Counted from the stretch's first letter, positions 46,207 to 56,133 are shown. The stretch is 64,000 nucleotides of DNA from Bradyrhizobium sp. AZCC 1721 (GCF_036924715.1 NZ_JAZHSB010000001.1:3649001-3713000), one strand, 5' to 3'. Notes: a model not told the origin generated them from the letters alone. Made by a program: numbers and translations.

Positions 46207-47166
46207 ATGGTCGTTCTCGTCGATACCGTCTCCCTGAACCAGGTTCGCCCGCGTCACCCCGAAAAGGTGAACCGGCCGGATGCGCTGTCGCCGCCGAAGC
46301 CGGACTGGATCCGGGTGCGCGCGCCGAACACTCGCGGCTATGCCGACACGCGAAAGATCGTCAAGGAAAACGGCCTCGTCACGGTGTGCGAGGAGGCCGG
46401 CTGCCCGAATATCGGCGAGTGCTGGGACAAGAAGCACGCCACCTTCATGATCATGGGGGACACCTGCACGCGGGCCTGCGCGTTCTGCAACGTCAAGACC
46501 GGCATGCCCGGCGCGCTCGACGCCAATGAGCCGGAACATGTCGCGGAGGCGACCTTCAAGCTCGGGCTGACCCACGTCGTGGTGACCTCGGTCGATCGCG
46601 ACGACCTCGCCGACGGCGGCGCCGAGCACTTTGCGCAGACGATTCGCGCCATTCGCGCACGCTGCCCGACCACGACCATCGAAATTCTGACCCCCGACTT
46701 CCTGCGCAAGGAAGGCGCGCTGGAGGTGGTCGCGGCAGCGAAGCCCGACGTATTCAACCACAATCTGGAAACCGTACCGGCGCGTTATCTCACGGTACGC
46801 CCGGGCGCGCGCTACTTCCATTCGATCCGGCTGTTGCAGCGGGTCAAGGAGATTGATCCCACGATCTTCACCAAATCAGGCATCATGGTTGGCCTCGGAG
46901 AGGAGCGCCACGAGGTGCTGCAGGTGATGGACGATCTGCGCTCCGCGGACGTCGATTTCCTGACCATCGGGCAGTATCTGCAGCCGACCCGCAAGCACCA
47001 CGCCGTCATGCGCTACGTGACGCCGGACGAATTCGCGGGCTACGAGAAGGTCGCTTATACCAAGGGTTTTCTGATGGTGTCGGCCAGTCCGCTGACCCGC
47101 TCGTCGCATCATGCGGGTGAGAATTTCGCCAAGCTCAGGGCGGCGCGGGCTGCGCTACACGGTTGA
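46207..47166 (+). CDS. lipA: Lipoyl synthase
   Basis: Radical-SAM enzyme that inserts two sulfur atoms into protein-bound octanoate to make lipoyl groups for 2-oxoacid dehydrogenases, 319 aa. The auxiliary cluster cysteines are C61, C66 and C72 (CEEAGCPNIGECW) and the radical-SAM cysteines C87, C91 and C94 (CTRACAFCNVKTG). The C-terminal serine ligand lies in SPLTRSSHHAGENF. All key residues are present. ratA follows after nine bases, the usual alphaproteobacterial pair. Confidence 0.98.
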   Translation: MVVLVDTVSLNQVRPRHPEKVNRPDALSPPKPDWIRVRAPNTRGYADTRKIVKENGLVTVCEEAGCPNIGECWDKKHATFMIMGDTCTRACAFCNVKTGMPGALDANEPEHVAEATFKLGLTHVVVTSVDRDDLADGGAEHFAQTIRAIRARCPTTTIEILTPDFLRKEGALEVVAAAKPDVFNHNLETVPARYLTVRPGARYFHSIRLLQRVKEIDPTIFTKSGIMVGLGEERHEVLQVMDDLRSADVDFLTIGQYLQPTRKHHAVMRYVTPDEFAGYEKVAYTKGFLMVSASPLTRSSHHAGENFAKLRAARAALHG

Positions 47167-47175
47167 GCGCGTCCA

Positions 47176-47649
47176 ATGCCTCGCTTTTCCAGCAAGCGCC
47201 GGGTTCATCATACCGCGTCGCATATGTTCGATCTGGTCGCCGATGTCGAGCGCTATCCGGAGTTCGTGCCGCTGTGCCAATCGCTGAGGATACGGCAGCG
47301 GACGCAGAAAGCTGACGGCACTGAAGTCGTCGTCGCCGACATGACGGTATCATTCAAGCTGGTACGGGAGTCCTTCACCAGCCGGGTGACGCTGGACCGG
47401 CCGAACCTGAAAATCATGGTCGAGTATTTGAAGGGCCCTTTCAGCAATCTGGAAAACCGCTGGACGTTCGAACCGAAATCCGAAACCGACTGTGACGTCG
47501 GATTCTTCCTGTCCTATGAATTCAAGAGCCGGATGCTGGCGATGCTGATGGGGACGATGTTCGATACGGCCTTCCAGCGTTTTGCCGCCGCGTTCGAAAA
47601 GCGGGCGGACGTGATTTACGGGAAGCCCGCCACCGGGACCCGAAGCTAG
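47176..47649 (+). CDS. RatA/Coq10-type START-domain protein
   Basis: 157 aa, one START/polyketide-cyclase domain. The opening HTASHMFDLVADVERYPEFV, then PLCQSLRIR, and the later LKGPFSNLENRW and FLSYEFKSRMLAMLMGTMFD are family hallmarks. The eukaryotic homologue Coq10 binds ubiquinone; E. coli RatA acts on ribosomes. In alphaproteobacteria the gene follows lipA, as here, and a ubiquinone or membrane-lipid role is likely. The genes are probably one operon. Confidence 0.92.
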   Translation: MPRFSSKRRVHHTASHMFDLVADVERYPEFVPLCQSLRIRQRTQKADGTEVVVADMTVSFKLVRESFTSRVTLDRPNLKIMVEYLKGPFSNLENRWTFEPKSETDCDVGFFLSYEFKSRMLAMLMGTMFDTAFQRFAAAFEKRADVIYGKPATGTRS

Positions 47650-47713
47650 TCTCCGCAACTCGGCGCGATCGGCTTTCGGAAAAATTCCAGGAAACAACAA
47701 CGGAACGGTTGAA

Positions 47714-48628
47714 ATGACGACATTCGAGCGCGTTGGCTTTATCGGCCTCGGTGGAATGGGACGGGGCTTGGTCAAGAACCTCGTTGCCAAGGGCGTGGCG
47801 GTCGCCGCCTATGATCTCAACCCGGCGGCTGTGGCCGTTGCCAAATCGTTTGGCGCGACCGCTGCCAGCGGTCTTCAGGAAATTCGCGACAACTGCCGCA
47901 TCGTCATGATTTGCGTCAACGAGGCCGAGGATGTCGAGGCGTTGATGACTCGCAGCGATGGGCTGCTTGCCAGTCCGGCGCCGGGATTCATCATCGTGGA
48001 TCACACCACCGGCAGCCCGCAGATGGTCGCAAAGCTCGACCGCATGGTGCGGGCAGCCGGCGGTCGGTATGCCGAAGCACCGATGACGCGAACCCCGAAA
48101 CACGCCGACATCGGCAAGGTCAACGTACTGTTCGGCGGCGAGCGCGACCTGCTCGACGACCTCAGGCCCTATTTTGAGCTCTATGCCGAAAACATCTTCC
48201 ACATCGGCCCATTGGGACACGCGATCCGCCTCAAGCTCATTCACAACTATATCGCCTTCGCCAATGTGGCGGCGTGGTGCGAGGGGTTTGCGCTCGCGGC
48301 CAAGGACGGGCTCGACCTCTCGCAACTCATCCGCATCATCTCGGCAGCCGGCGGCAAGAGCGGCATGCTCGATCTTTACGGCCAGGCCACGCTCGATGGC
48401 GACTTCACCCCGCTGATGTCACTGGCGAACGCCCGCAAGGACGTCCGCTATTATGCGCGCTGGCTGGAGGAGGCGGGTCTGCCCGGGTTCATGGCTGAGG
48501 CCGTGCACCAGACCTACCGGCAGGCGGCACTGCTCGGGCACGACGGCGAGTCCTGCACAGCCGTCATCAAGGCTTACGAGGCCGTGACTGGCGTGGACGC
48601 ACGGGTGCGGCCGAAAGACCAACAATAG
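47714..48628 (+). CDS. NAD(P)-dependent beta-hydroxyacid dehydrogenase
   Basis: 304 aa of the 3-hydroxyisobutyrate / tartronate-semialdehyde reductase family. The Rossmann loop is VGFIGLGGMGRGLVKNL (residues 7-23), the substrate segment DHTTGSPQMV (where the family has DxSTxxP), APMTRTPKHADIGKVNVLFG, and the catalytic lysine in HAIRLKLIHNYIAF. Substrate is not determined. The next gene encodes a ThDP decarboxylase/synthase-like enzyme in the same direction, which suggests a shared small-acid pathway, possibly glyoxylate/tartronate-like chemistry. Confidence 0.9.
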   Translation: MTTFERVGFIGLGGMGRGLVKNLVAKGVAVAAYDLNPAAVAVAKSFGATAASGLQEIRDNCRIVMICVNEAEDVEALMTRSDGLLASPAPGFIIVDHTTGSPQMVAKLDRMVRAAGGRYAEAPMTRTPKHADIGKVNVLFGGERDLLDDLRPYFELYAENIFHIGPLGHAIRLKLIHNYIAFANVAAWCEGFALAAKDGLDLSQLIRIISAAGGKSGMLDLYGQATLDGDFTPLMSLANARKDVRYYARWLEEAGLPGFMAEAVHQTYRQAALLGHDGESCTAVIKAYEAVTGVDARVRPKDQQ

Positions 48629-48737
48629 GGAAGATGCCGAGCCGCATATCTGATTTCGCAGGAAACCGGTTGCTGGTGCCGACGCCATTCATTAAGCCGG
48701 GTCCAAATCCGTGATCCCGCAACAGAGGGACGAGACG

Positions 48738-50411
48738 ATGGACGTAAATCTTCGAACCGGTGGCCACATTCTCATCGAGCAACTGGCCTTGCACGGTGCC
48801 GACACCGTGTTCGGCGTGCCCGGTGAAAGCTTCCTGGCTGCCCTCGACGGCATATACCAGAGCCAACGCGTGCGGTTCATCAACGCGCGGCAGGAGGGCG
48901 GTGCGGCCATGATGGCAGAGGCCTATGGCAAGCTGACGGGACGGCCCGGCATCGTGTTCGCCACCCGCGGCCCCGGCGCCACCAATGCGTCCTCCGGCGT
49001 CCATGTCGCGTTCCAGGACTCGACGCCGCTGATCCTGCTGCTTGGCCAGGTCGGACGCGACATGATGGAACGCGAGGCGTTCCAGGAAATCGATTATCGC
49101 CAGATGTTCGGGCCGATGGCGAAATGGGTCGCCCAGATCGATGATGCGCGGCGGATTCCCGAGTTCATCTCGCGCGCCTTCTTCACCGCGACCTCGGGCC
49201 GTCCCGGCCCGGTCGTGCTGGCGCTGCCCGAGGACATGCTCACCGACACCGCGGAGGTGGCGGATGCGCCACCTTACAATCCGATTCCGGTCGCGCCCGA
49301 TGACGGCGCCTTGCGGCAATTCCATGCGCTGCTGTCGGAGGCGAAGAGGCCATTCCTGATCGTCGGCGGCGGCGGATGGAGCGATCAGGCTCGCCGCGAT
49401 CTCGAAACGTTTGCCGCTGCGCACGAGGTTCCGGTCGGCGTCTCGTTCCGATGCCAGGACTATTTCGACAATCTGCATCCGGCCTATGGCGGCCATGTCG
49501 GCATCGGTCTGGACGCAAAAATTGCCGACCGGATCCGAACCAGCGATCTGGTGATCGCGCTTGGCGCGAGGCTGGGGGAGGCCACCACATCCGGCTACAC
49601 GCTGTTCGATATTCCGAAACCGAAGCAGCCGCTGGTTCACATCTATCCCGACCCGGAAGAGATCGGCCGCGTCTATTCGCCGACGCTCGGCGTGGTCGCG
49701 AGCAGCGCGGCCTTTGCAGCCGCCATCAAGCGGCTGGAGCCGAAGCATCAATCGCGCGCCCACTATGTCAAGGCGGCGCATGCCGACTACCTCGCCTTTA
49801 CCGAGCCGACCCGCTCGCCCGGCGACGTGCAGCTCTCGCAGGTCGTGCGCGGTTTGAGCGATCGCTTGCCCCATGACACCATCATCTGCAACGGCGCCGG
49901 CAATTATGCCGTCTGGGTGCACCGTTTCTGGCGTTATCGGCAATTTCGTACCGAACTGGCGCCGACCTCGGGATCGATGGGCTATGGCTTGCCCGCGGCC
50001 GTTGCCGCCAAGCTGCTGCATCCGGAGCGAACCGTGATCGCGTTCGCCGGTGATGGCTGCTTCCAGATGACCGGGCTGGAGTTCATGACCGCAGTCGAAA
50101 ACCGGCTGCCGCTGATCGTGATCGTCTGCAACAACGGCATGTACGGTACCATCCGGATGCACCAGGAGCGGACCTATCCGGGCCGTGTCTCCGGCACCGA
50201 TCTGGCCAACCCCGACTTTGCCGCACTGGCACGCGCCTGTGGCGGCTTCGGCGCATATGTCGAGCGTACGGAGGATTTCGCGCGCGCGTTCGACGAGGCT
50301 GTCGGCAGCGGACTTCCGGCCATCATCGAGCTTTCGATCAGCCCAGAGGCGTTGACGCCGGTGAGCTCGCTGAGCGAAACGCACGCCAAGGCTTTGGCCG
50401 CGGCGGTTTGA
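48738..50411 (+). CDS. Thiamine-diphosphate enzyme, acetolactate-synthase-like
   Basis: 557 aa with the three-domain ThDP fold: a Pyr domain with the activating glutamate (NARQEGGAAMMAEAYGKLTG, about residues 48-67), a central domain, and a PP domain with the GDG...NN motif (FAGDGCFQMTGLEFMT to IVIVCNNGMYGT). GGHILIEQLALHGADTVFGV is the classic start. Similar unassigned proteins are called acetolactate synthase large-subunit-like, but no small subunit follows, so a decarboxylase or carboligase role is as likely. The ATG at 48738 has AGAGGGAC upstream. Confidence 0.9.
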   Translation: MDVNLRTGGHILIEQLALHGADTVFGVPGESFLAALDGIYQSQRVRFINARQEGGAAMMAEAYGKLTGRPGIVFATRGPGATNASSGVHVAFQDSTPLILLLGQVGRDMMEREAFQEIDYRQMFGPMAKWVAQIDDARRIPEFISRAFFTATSGRPGPVVLALPEDMLTDTAEVADAPPYNPIPVAPDDGALRQFHALLSEAKRPFLIVGGGGWSDQARRDLETFAAAHEVPVGVSFRCQDYFDNLHPAYGGHVGIGLDAKIADRIRTSDLVIALGARLGEATTSGYTLFDIPKPKQPLVHIYPDPEEIGRVYSPTLGVVASSAAFAAAIKRLEPKHQSRAHYVKAAHADYLAFTEPTRSPGDVQLSQVVRGLSDRLPHDTIICNGAGNYAVWVHRFWRYRQFRTELAPTSGSMGYGLPAAVAAKLLHPERTVIAFAGDGCFQMTGLEFMTAVENRLPLIVIVCNNGMYGTIRMHQERTYPGRVSGTDLANPDFAALARACGGFGAYVERTEDFARAFDEAVGSGLPAIIELSISPEALTPVSSLSETHAKALAAAV

Positions 50412-50418
50412 TACTGGT

Positions 50419-51021
50419 TTATGGCCGCGTCGGCCGGCGCCGTTTAACGGCGCTGCGCCGCGGCGTACGGGCCACCCGTGGGCGTAGCCGGCTCATCGTT
50501 TCGCGTCGCGGTTTGGCGGAAGCTTGCGGTCCGCGGGCGAGCTCCATCAGCATGCGCAGCGCTTCCACCACCGAACGCTGGCGGACGGTGGTGCGGCCAA
50601 TGGCGCCAAAGCGGAATTCGCGGTGCAGGATCTTGCCGTCGCGCGATGCGACCGCGAAATGCACGAGGCCGACCGGCTTGCCCGGCGTGGCCCCGCCCGG
50701 ACCCGCAATGCCGGTGATGGATACCGCGAGATCGACGCCGGCCTTTTCCAGCGCGCCGACTGCCATTGCAGTCGCGGTTTCCTTGCTGACTGCGCCGAAG
50801 GTTGTCAGCGTCAAGGCTTTGACGCCGAGCATCGCGCGCTTGGCTTCATTGGAGTAAGTAATGAAACCGCGGTCGATGACATCAGAAGAGCCGGGAATGT
50901 CGGTGAGCGCGCCGGCCACTAGGCCTCCTGTGCAGGACTCCGCGGTGGCGATCGTCAGCTTGCGCATCCGGCACAAATCAAGCAGCGAGCGGGCGAGGGC
51001 GCGGGCGTCGCTGCCGCTCAT
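50419..51021 (-). CDS. pncC: Nicotinamide-nucleotide amidase (CinA C-terminal type)
   Basis: 200 aa. It converts NMN to nicotinate mononucleotide in pyridine recycling. The catalytic block TIATAESCTGGLVAGALTDI (serine near residue 29), GFITYSNEAKRAMLGV and SITGIAGPGGATPGKPVGLV are intact. The N-terminal MoaB-like domain of full CinA is absent, as in standalone PncC. The last 35 residues are an unusual Arg/Lys/Pro-rich tail. The start lies one base from the ispDF stop, so the two are co-transcribed. Confidence 0.93.
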   Translation of the reverse strand: MSGSDARALARSLLDLCRMRKLTIATAESCTGGLVAGALTDIPGSSDVIDRGFITYSNEAKRAMLGVKALTLTTFGAVSKETATAMAVGALEKAGVDLAVSITGIAGPGGATPGKPVGLVHFAVASRDGKILHREFRFGAIGRTTVRQRSVVEALRMLMELARGPQASAKPRRETMSRLRPRVARTPRRSAVKRRRPTRP

Positions 51022-51022
51022 C

Positions 51023-52219
51023 TTACTCGCTCCAACCTTTATCGTTCCAAGGCAGGCGGATGGTAGCGCTCGCGGTTGCGGCGATGCCTTCCTCGCGGCC
51101 GGTAAAGCCGAGCCGTTCGCTGGTCGTCGCCTTCACCGCAACGCGGGAGATGTTGAGCCCGGTGATCTCGGCGATGCGGGCGCGCATGACATCGCGCAGC
51201 GGCCCGATCTTCGGGCGCTCGCAGATCATCGTGACTTCGAGATTGGCGATTCGTCCGCCCCGCGCGGTGACGCGATCGACGGCGTATTTGAGGAATTTGT
51301 CGGACGCTGCACCCTTCCACTGCGGATCACTCGGCGGAAAGTGCGAGCCGATATCGCCATCTGCCAGCGCACCGAGGATGGCGTCGACCAGGGCGTGCAG
51401 GCCGACGTCGCCATCGGAATGGGCGAGAAAGCCTCTGACGTGCGGCACCCGTACGCCGCAGAGCATCAGATGATCACCGTCGCCGAAGGCGTGCACGTCG
51501 TAGCCGGTGCCGGTCCTGATGTCGCCGAGCTGGGCGGCGAGCCGAGCTTCTTCACGAATGAAATCTTCAGGCGTCGTCAGTTTCATGTTCGCAGGATCGC
51601 CTTCAAAGGTCGCCACCGTCAATCCCGCCCATTCCGCGAGCGCCGCATCGTCGGTGAAATCGCTGCGGCCGTCGCGCGCGGCGCGGCGATGGGCATCGAG
51701 AATGACATCGAAGCGAAACGCCTGCGGCGTTTGCGCGATTCGCAACCATGCGCGTTCGGGCGTCGCCTCGACGTGACCGGCATCACCGACCTGCTTGATC
51801 GTATCGGTGACGGGAATTGTCGGAATAGCAGCGCCCGTCCGACCGGCGGCATCGATCGCACGCGAAATTACCGCGGAGGTCACAAAGGGACGCGCGGCAT
51901 CGTGGATCAGGACGATATCGGGCTTCTCCGCAGCCAGCGCCTCGAGTCCAGCATGCACCGAGGCCTGACGGGTGGCTCCGCCACTTGTGGGAGGTTGATG
52001 GCGCAGTCCTGCGACGGCTTCGTTGAAGATGGCGGCGTCATCGGGATTCACCACCGGTTGCACGGCGAAGATGTCTGGATGCCGGCTGAACGCTTGCATG
52101 GCGCGGAAGATCACCGTCTGCCCACCGATCTCGCGATATTGCTTGGGTCCCCCGGCGCCGGCGCGAAGCCCGCGTCCGGCTGCGACGAGAATGGCTGCGG
52201 TACGCTCAGGTCTGGGCAT
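51023..52219 (-). CDS. ispDF: Bifunctional IspD/IspF of the MEP isoprenoid pathway
   Basis: 398 aa. The N-terminal IspD cytidylyltransferase (about 1-225: AAGRGLRAGAGGPKQYREIG, then IHDAARPFV) forms CDP-methylerythritol. The C-terminal IspF cyclase (about 238-398: RTGTGYDVHAFGDGDHLMLC, then LAHSDGDVGLHALVDAILGA and GDIGSHFPPSD) makes the cyclodiphosphate. Metal ligands D and H of IspF (DVHAF, HSDGD) are present. The fused form is typical of alphaproteobacteria. It is divergent from dusB across about 250 bases and followed by pncC. Confidence 0.97.
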   Translation of the reverse strand: MPRPERTAAILVAAGRGLRAGAGGPKQYREIGGQTVIFRAMQAFSRHPDIFAVQPVVNPDDAAIFNEAVAGLRHQPPTSGGATRQASVHAGLEALAAEKPDIVLIHDAARPFVTSAVISRAIDAAGRTGAAIPTIPVTDTIKQVGDAGHVEATPERAWLRIAQTPQAFRFDVILDAHRRAARDGRSDFTDDAALAEWAGLTVATFEGDPANMKLTTPEDFIREEARLAAQLGDIRTGTGYDVHAFGDGDHLMLCGVRVPHVRGFLAHSDGDVGLHALVDAILGALADGDIGSHFPPSDPQWKGAASDKFLKYAVDRVTARGGRIANLEVTMICERPKIGPLRDVMRARIAEITGLNISRVAVKATTSERLGFTGREEGIAATASATIRLPWNDKGWSE

Positions 52220-52471
52220 CTGGACTCAAATACGAACGAATTAGGGGTGGTGAGGAGGGCGGGTGTGCCGGCGCACAGCCCTTACCATGCCGACTGAGGA
52301 AAAACAGAGCGATTCCCACGAGCTGTGGGAAAAGCGGTTTTTGTTGCAGTGCACTTGCGCAAATGATAGATCTGTCTAAAGTGTAGGCAAGAAGCTTGAC
52401 TGCCCAAGATTTGTGCTCACAATATGCGCCGACGGTTGCAATGACGCCGCCGCCCCAACCAAGAGAACGCC

Positions 52472-53506
52472 GTGACCGGCCCGGAAAGTTCACGCTCTAA
52501 GCCGTTGAAAATAGGCGAGATTGCTGTCGCCAACCGGGTCCTTCTGGCGCCGATGTCCGGCGTCACCGATGCCCCCTTTCGACGCCTTGCCGCCACGCTC
52601 GGCGCCGGACTGGTCGTCTCCGAGATGACCGCCAGCGACGAACTGGTGCACGGCAGGCCGATGTCGATTCTGCGCTGCGAGACGGCCGGTGTCGGACCGC
52701 ATGTCGTTCAGCTCGCGGGCTGCGAGGCGCATTGGATGGCGGAGGGGGCGAGGGTTGCGGAGGCTGCCGGCGCCGACATCATCGACATCAACATGGGCTG
52801 TCCGGCGCGTCATGTCACCGGCGGCCAGTCCGGCTCGGCGCTGATGCGCGATCTCGATCATGCGCTCAAGCTGATCGAAGCCACGATCGCGGCGGTCAAG
52901 GTGCCGGTGACGCTGAAGATGCGGCTCGGCTGGGACGATCGCTCGCTCAACGCGCCCGAGCTGGCGCGCCGCGCCGAAGCCGCCGGGGTGCAGATGATCA
53001 CCGTGCACGGGCGCACGCGCTGCCAGTTTTACAAGGGCGTCGCCGATTGGGTCGCCGTGCGCGCGGTCAGGCACGCGGTTTCCGTGCCGCTCGTCGTCAA
53101 CGGCGACATCACCTCATTCGAGCAGGCGGTCCGCGCGCTGGAAGTGTCGGGCGCGGACGCCGTGATGATCGGGCGCGGTGCGCAGGGCCAGCCCTGGCTG
53201 CCGGGCCAGATCGGCCGTCGGCTTGAGACCGGACAGGCTGAGACTGCGCCGTCGCTGGCCGAACAACTCGCGCATGTGCGCGCACTCTACGACGAAATCT
53301 GCAGCCATTACGGGCTGCGCATCGGGCTCAAGCATGCGCGCAAGCATCTCGGCTGGGCGCTGGAGGTGGCGGCGCAATGCAGCCGCGCACCGGTGGAGAC
53401 GCTGAAGGGCTGGCGGCAAAAGATTCTGACGTCGGAGGATCCGCACCGCGTCCACCGCTCGCTGCAGGACGCGTTTGACGATTTCTCATGGAGTGCTGCT
53501 GCATGA
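52472..53506 (+). CDS. dusB: tRNA-dihydrouridine synthase (DusB/NifR3)
   Basis: 344 aa FMN enzyme that reduces uridines in tRNA. FMN contacts LLAPMSGVTDAPFRRL, the active-site cysteine in DINMGCPARHVTGGQSGSAL (about 107-126), KMRLGWDDRSLNAP, and VHGRTRCQFYKG are all typical. It starts with GTG. The stop overlaps the ntrB start, so it is translationally coupled to the nitrogen regulators; the same nifR3-ntrB-ntrC order is known from Rhodobacter and rhizobia. Confidence 0.96.
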   Translation: MTGPESSRSKPLKIGEIAVANRVLLAPMSGVTDAPFRRLAATLGAGLVVSEMTASDELVHGRPMSILRCETAGVGPHVVQLAGCEAHWMAEGARVAEAAGADIIDINMGCPARHVTGGQSGSALMRDLDHALKLIEATIAAVKVPVTLKMRLGWDDRSLNAPELARRAEAAGVQMITVHGRTRCQFYKGVADWVAVRAVRHAVSVPLVVNGDITSFEQAVRALEVSGADAVMIGRGAQGQPWLPGQIGRRLETGQAETAPSLAEQLAHVRALYDEICSHYGLRIGLKHARKHLGWALEVAAQCSRAPVETLKGWRQKILTSEDPHRVHRSLQDAFDDFSWSAAA

Positions 53507-54678
53507 ATTCAGCCGCAGAATATCGCCGCGCCGTGCCCTCCGAAAGCGAGGCCATTCTCAACGCGCTGCCCAACCCGGTACTGCTGGTGGCGCCGGACGG
53601 CCGCATCGTCGACGCCAACATCGCTGCCGAATCCTTCTTCGAGATTTCGACGCAGTTCCTGCGGCGGCAGTCGCTGAAAGAATTGGTGCCGTTCGGGAGT
53701 CCACTGCTGGCGCTTATCGACCAGGTGCGATCGAGCAGCTCGCCCGTGAACGAATACAAGGTCGATCTCGGCACGCCCCGCATCGGCGGCGACCGCCAGG
53801 TCGATCTGCACGTGGCCCCGCTCACCGAACGGCCCGGCCACATCGTCGTGATGCTGCAGGAGCGCACCATCGCCGACAAGATGGACCGTCAGTTGACGCA
53901 TCGGAGCGCGGCGCGCTCGGTAATCGCGTTGGCCGCGATGCTGGCGCACGAGATCAAGAACCCGTTGTCGGGCATCCGCGGCGCGGCGCAATTGCTGGAG
54001 CAGGCGGCCTCGTCCGAAGACCGCATGCTGACGCGGCTGATCTGCGATGAGGCCGACCGCATCGTCACCCTGGTCGACCGCATGGAAGTGTTCGGCGACG
54101 ACCGCCCGGTGGCGCGGGGGGCAGTCAACATCCATTCCGTGCTCGACCACGTCAAACGGCTGGCGCAGTCCGGCTTCGCCCGCAACATCCGTTTCATCGA
54201 GGAATATGACCCGTCGTTGCCGCCGGTGTTGGCCAATCAGGACCAGCTCATTCAGGTCTTCCTCAATCTCGTGAAGAACGCCGCGGAAGCGGTCGCCGAT
54301 CTCGGCAGCGATGCGGAAATCCAGCTCACCACCGCCTTTCGTCCCGGCGTCCGCCTATCGGTGCCGGGCAAGAAATCGCGGGTATCGTTGCCGCTGGAGT
54401 TCTGCGTCAAGGACAATGGATCCGGCGTGCCGGAAGACCTGCTGCCGAACCTGTTCGATCCCTTCGTGACGACGAAGCAAACCGGGAGCGGGCTCGGTCT
54501 CGCGCTGGTTGCCAAAATCGTCGGCGATCACGGCGGCATCATCGAATGCGAATCCCAGCCGCGGAAGACGACGTTCCGGGTGCTGATGCCGATGTTCAAT
54601 CCCGCCAAACAGTTCGACCAAAGCAACCGCGACGGCGTTCCGGGTACGCTGCCGCCTGCCTCACAGGACGCAAGATGA
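53503..54678 (+). CDS. ntrB: Nitrogen-regulation sensor kinase NtrB
   Basis: Cytoplasmic PAS-histidine kinase that phosphorylates NtrC under nitrogen limitation and reverses this when PII (GlnB) signals nitrogen excess. 391 aa from the ATG at 53503, which overlaps the dusB stop. PAS domain about 15-120; phosphorylated H149 in AAMLAHEIKNPLSGIRG; ATP-binding boxes at VFLNLVKNAAEAVAD (N), CVKDNGSGVPEDLLPNLFDP (G1/F) and TTKQTGSGLGLALVAKIVGD (G2). All motifs are intact. It is followed by ntrC after nine bases. Confidence 0.97.
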   Translation: MNSAAEYRRAVPSESEAILNALPNPVLLVAPDGRIVDANIAAESFFEISTQFLRRQSLKELVPFGSPLLALIDQVRSSSSPVNEYKVDLGTPRIGGDRQVDLHVAPLTERPGHIVVMLQERTIADKMDRQLTHRSAARSVIALAAMLAHEIKNPLSGIRGAAQLLEQAASSEDRMLTRLICDEADRIVTLVDRMEVFGDDRPVARGAVNIHSVLDHVKRLAQSGFARNIRFIEEYDPSLPPVLANQDQLIQVFLNLVKNAAEAVADLGSDAEIQLTTAFRPGVRLSVPGKKSRVSLPLEFCVKDNGSGVPEDLLPNLFDPFVTTKQTGSGLGLALVAKIVGDHGGIIECESQPRKTTFRVLMPMFNPAKQFDQSNRDGVPGTLPPASQDAR

Positions 54679-54687
54679 GGAATAGCA

Positions 54688-56133
54688 ATGCCCGCAGCAG
54701 GTAGCATACTCGTTGCCGATGACGACACCGCCATCCGCACCGTTCTGAACCAGGCTCTTTCGCGCGCCGGATATGAAGTGCGCCTGACCGGGAACGCCGC
54801 GACGCTGTGGCGCTGGGTGAGCCAGGGGGAGGGCGATCTCGTCATCACCGACGTGGTGATGCCAGACGAGAACGCGTTCGATCTCTTGCCCCGCATCAAG
54901 AAGATGCGGCCGAACCTTCCTGTCATCGTCATGAGTGCCCAAAACACCTTCATGACGGCAATCCGGGCGTCGGAACGCGGCGCCTATGAATATCTGCCGA
55001 AGCCCTTCGACCTCAAGGAACTCATCACCATCGTTGGCCGCGCATTGGCCGAGCCGAAGGAGCGGGTGACGAGCGCCGCGGACGAGGGTGAATTCGATTC
55101 GATTCCCCTGGTCGGCCGCTCGCCGGCGATGCAAGAGATCTACCGGGTGCTGGCGCGGCTGATGCAGACCGACCTCACGGTGATGATCTCCGGCGAGTCC
55201 GGCACCGGCAAGGAACTGGTTGCCCGCGCGCTGCACGACTACGGCAAGCGCCGCAACGGCCCGTTTGTCGCCGTCAACATGGCGGCGATCCCGCGCGATC
55301 TGATCGAATCGGAGTTGTTCGGCCACGAGCGCGGCGCGTTCACCGGCGCCAACACTCGCGCCTCGGGCCGGTTTGAACAGGCCGAGGGCGGTACGCTGTT
55401 TCTCGACGAAATCGGCGACATGCCGATGGAGGCGCAGACGCGGCTGCTGCGGGTGCTGCAGCAGGGCGAATACACCACCGTCGGCGGCCGTACCCCGATC
55501 AAGACCGACGTACGGATCGTGGCGGCAAGCAACAAGGATTTGCGCATCCTGATCCAGCAGGGTCTGTTCCGGGAAGACTTGTTCTTCCGCCTGAACGTGG
55601 TGCCTCTGCGCCTGCCGCCGCTGCGTGAGCGGATCGAGGATCTGCCCGATCTTATCAGGCATTTCTTTTCGCTCGCCGAAAAGGACGGTTTGCCGCCGAA
55701 GAAGCTCGACACGCTGGCGCTGGAACGGCTCAAGCAGCACCGTTGGCCTGGCAACGTGCGCGAGCTCGAAAACCTCGCGCGCCGGCTGGCCGCGCTTTAT
55801 CCGCAGGACGTCATTACGGCCTCGGTAATTGATGGCGAACTGGCGCCGCCGGCCGTCACCTCGGGCGCCAACGCCCCGATGGGCGTCGAAAACCTCGGGG
55901 GCGCGGTCGAGGCCTACCTGTCCTCGCATTTCTCGGGCTTTCCGAACGGTGTGCCGCCGCCGGGCCTCTACCACCGCATCCTCAAGGAAATCGAGGTACC
56001 GCTGCTCACCGCGGCGCTGGCGGCCACGCGCGGCAACCAGATTCGCGCGGCCGATCTGCTCGGCCTCAACCGCAATACGCTGCGCAAGAAGATCAGGGAT
56101 CTCGATATTCAGGTCTACCGGAGTGGCGGTTAG
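54688..56133 (+). CDS. ntrC: Nitrogen-regulation response regulator NtrC
   Basis: Sigma-54 activator, 481 aa. Receiver domain 1-120 with phospho-acceptor D55 (LVITDVVMPD). The AAA+ domain has Walker A GESGTGKE (169-176), the sigma-54 contact loop GAFTGA (216-221), Walker B GGTLFLDEIGD and an arginine-finger region. The C-terminal Fis-type HTH reads AALAATRGNQIRAADLLGLN. It activates genes for alternative nitrogen sources. Normally ntrYX would follow closely; here about 6.5 kb of other genes intervene. Confidence 0.98.
   Translation: MPAAGSILVADDDTAIRTVLNQALSRAGYEVRLTGNAATLWRWVSQGEGDLVITDVVMPDENAFDLLPRIKKMRPNLPVIVMSAQNTFMTAIRASERGAYEYLPKPFDLKELITIVGRALAEPKERVTSAADEGEFDSIPLVGRSPAMQEIYRVLARLMQTDLTVMISGESGTGKELVARALHDYGKRRNGPFVAVNMAAIPRDLIESELFGHERGAFTGANTRASGRFEQAEGGTLFLDEIGDMPMEAQTRLLRVLQQGEYTTVGGRTPIKTDVRIVAASNKDLRILIQQGLFREDLFFRLNVVPLRLPPLRERIEDLPDLIRHFFSLAEKDGLPPKKLDTLALERLKQHRWPGNVRELENLARRLAALYPQDVITASVIDGELAPPAVTSGANAPMGVENLGGAVEAYLSSHFSGFPNGVPPPGLYHRILKEIEVPLLTAALAATRGNQIRAADLLGLNRNTLRKKIRDLDIQVYRSGG

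Noticed and set aside
52220..52471. Sigma-54 or NtrC sites upstream of dusB-ntrBC
   Set aside because: Partial matches only (for example TGCACTTGCGCA); nothing close enough to the consensus to report.
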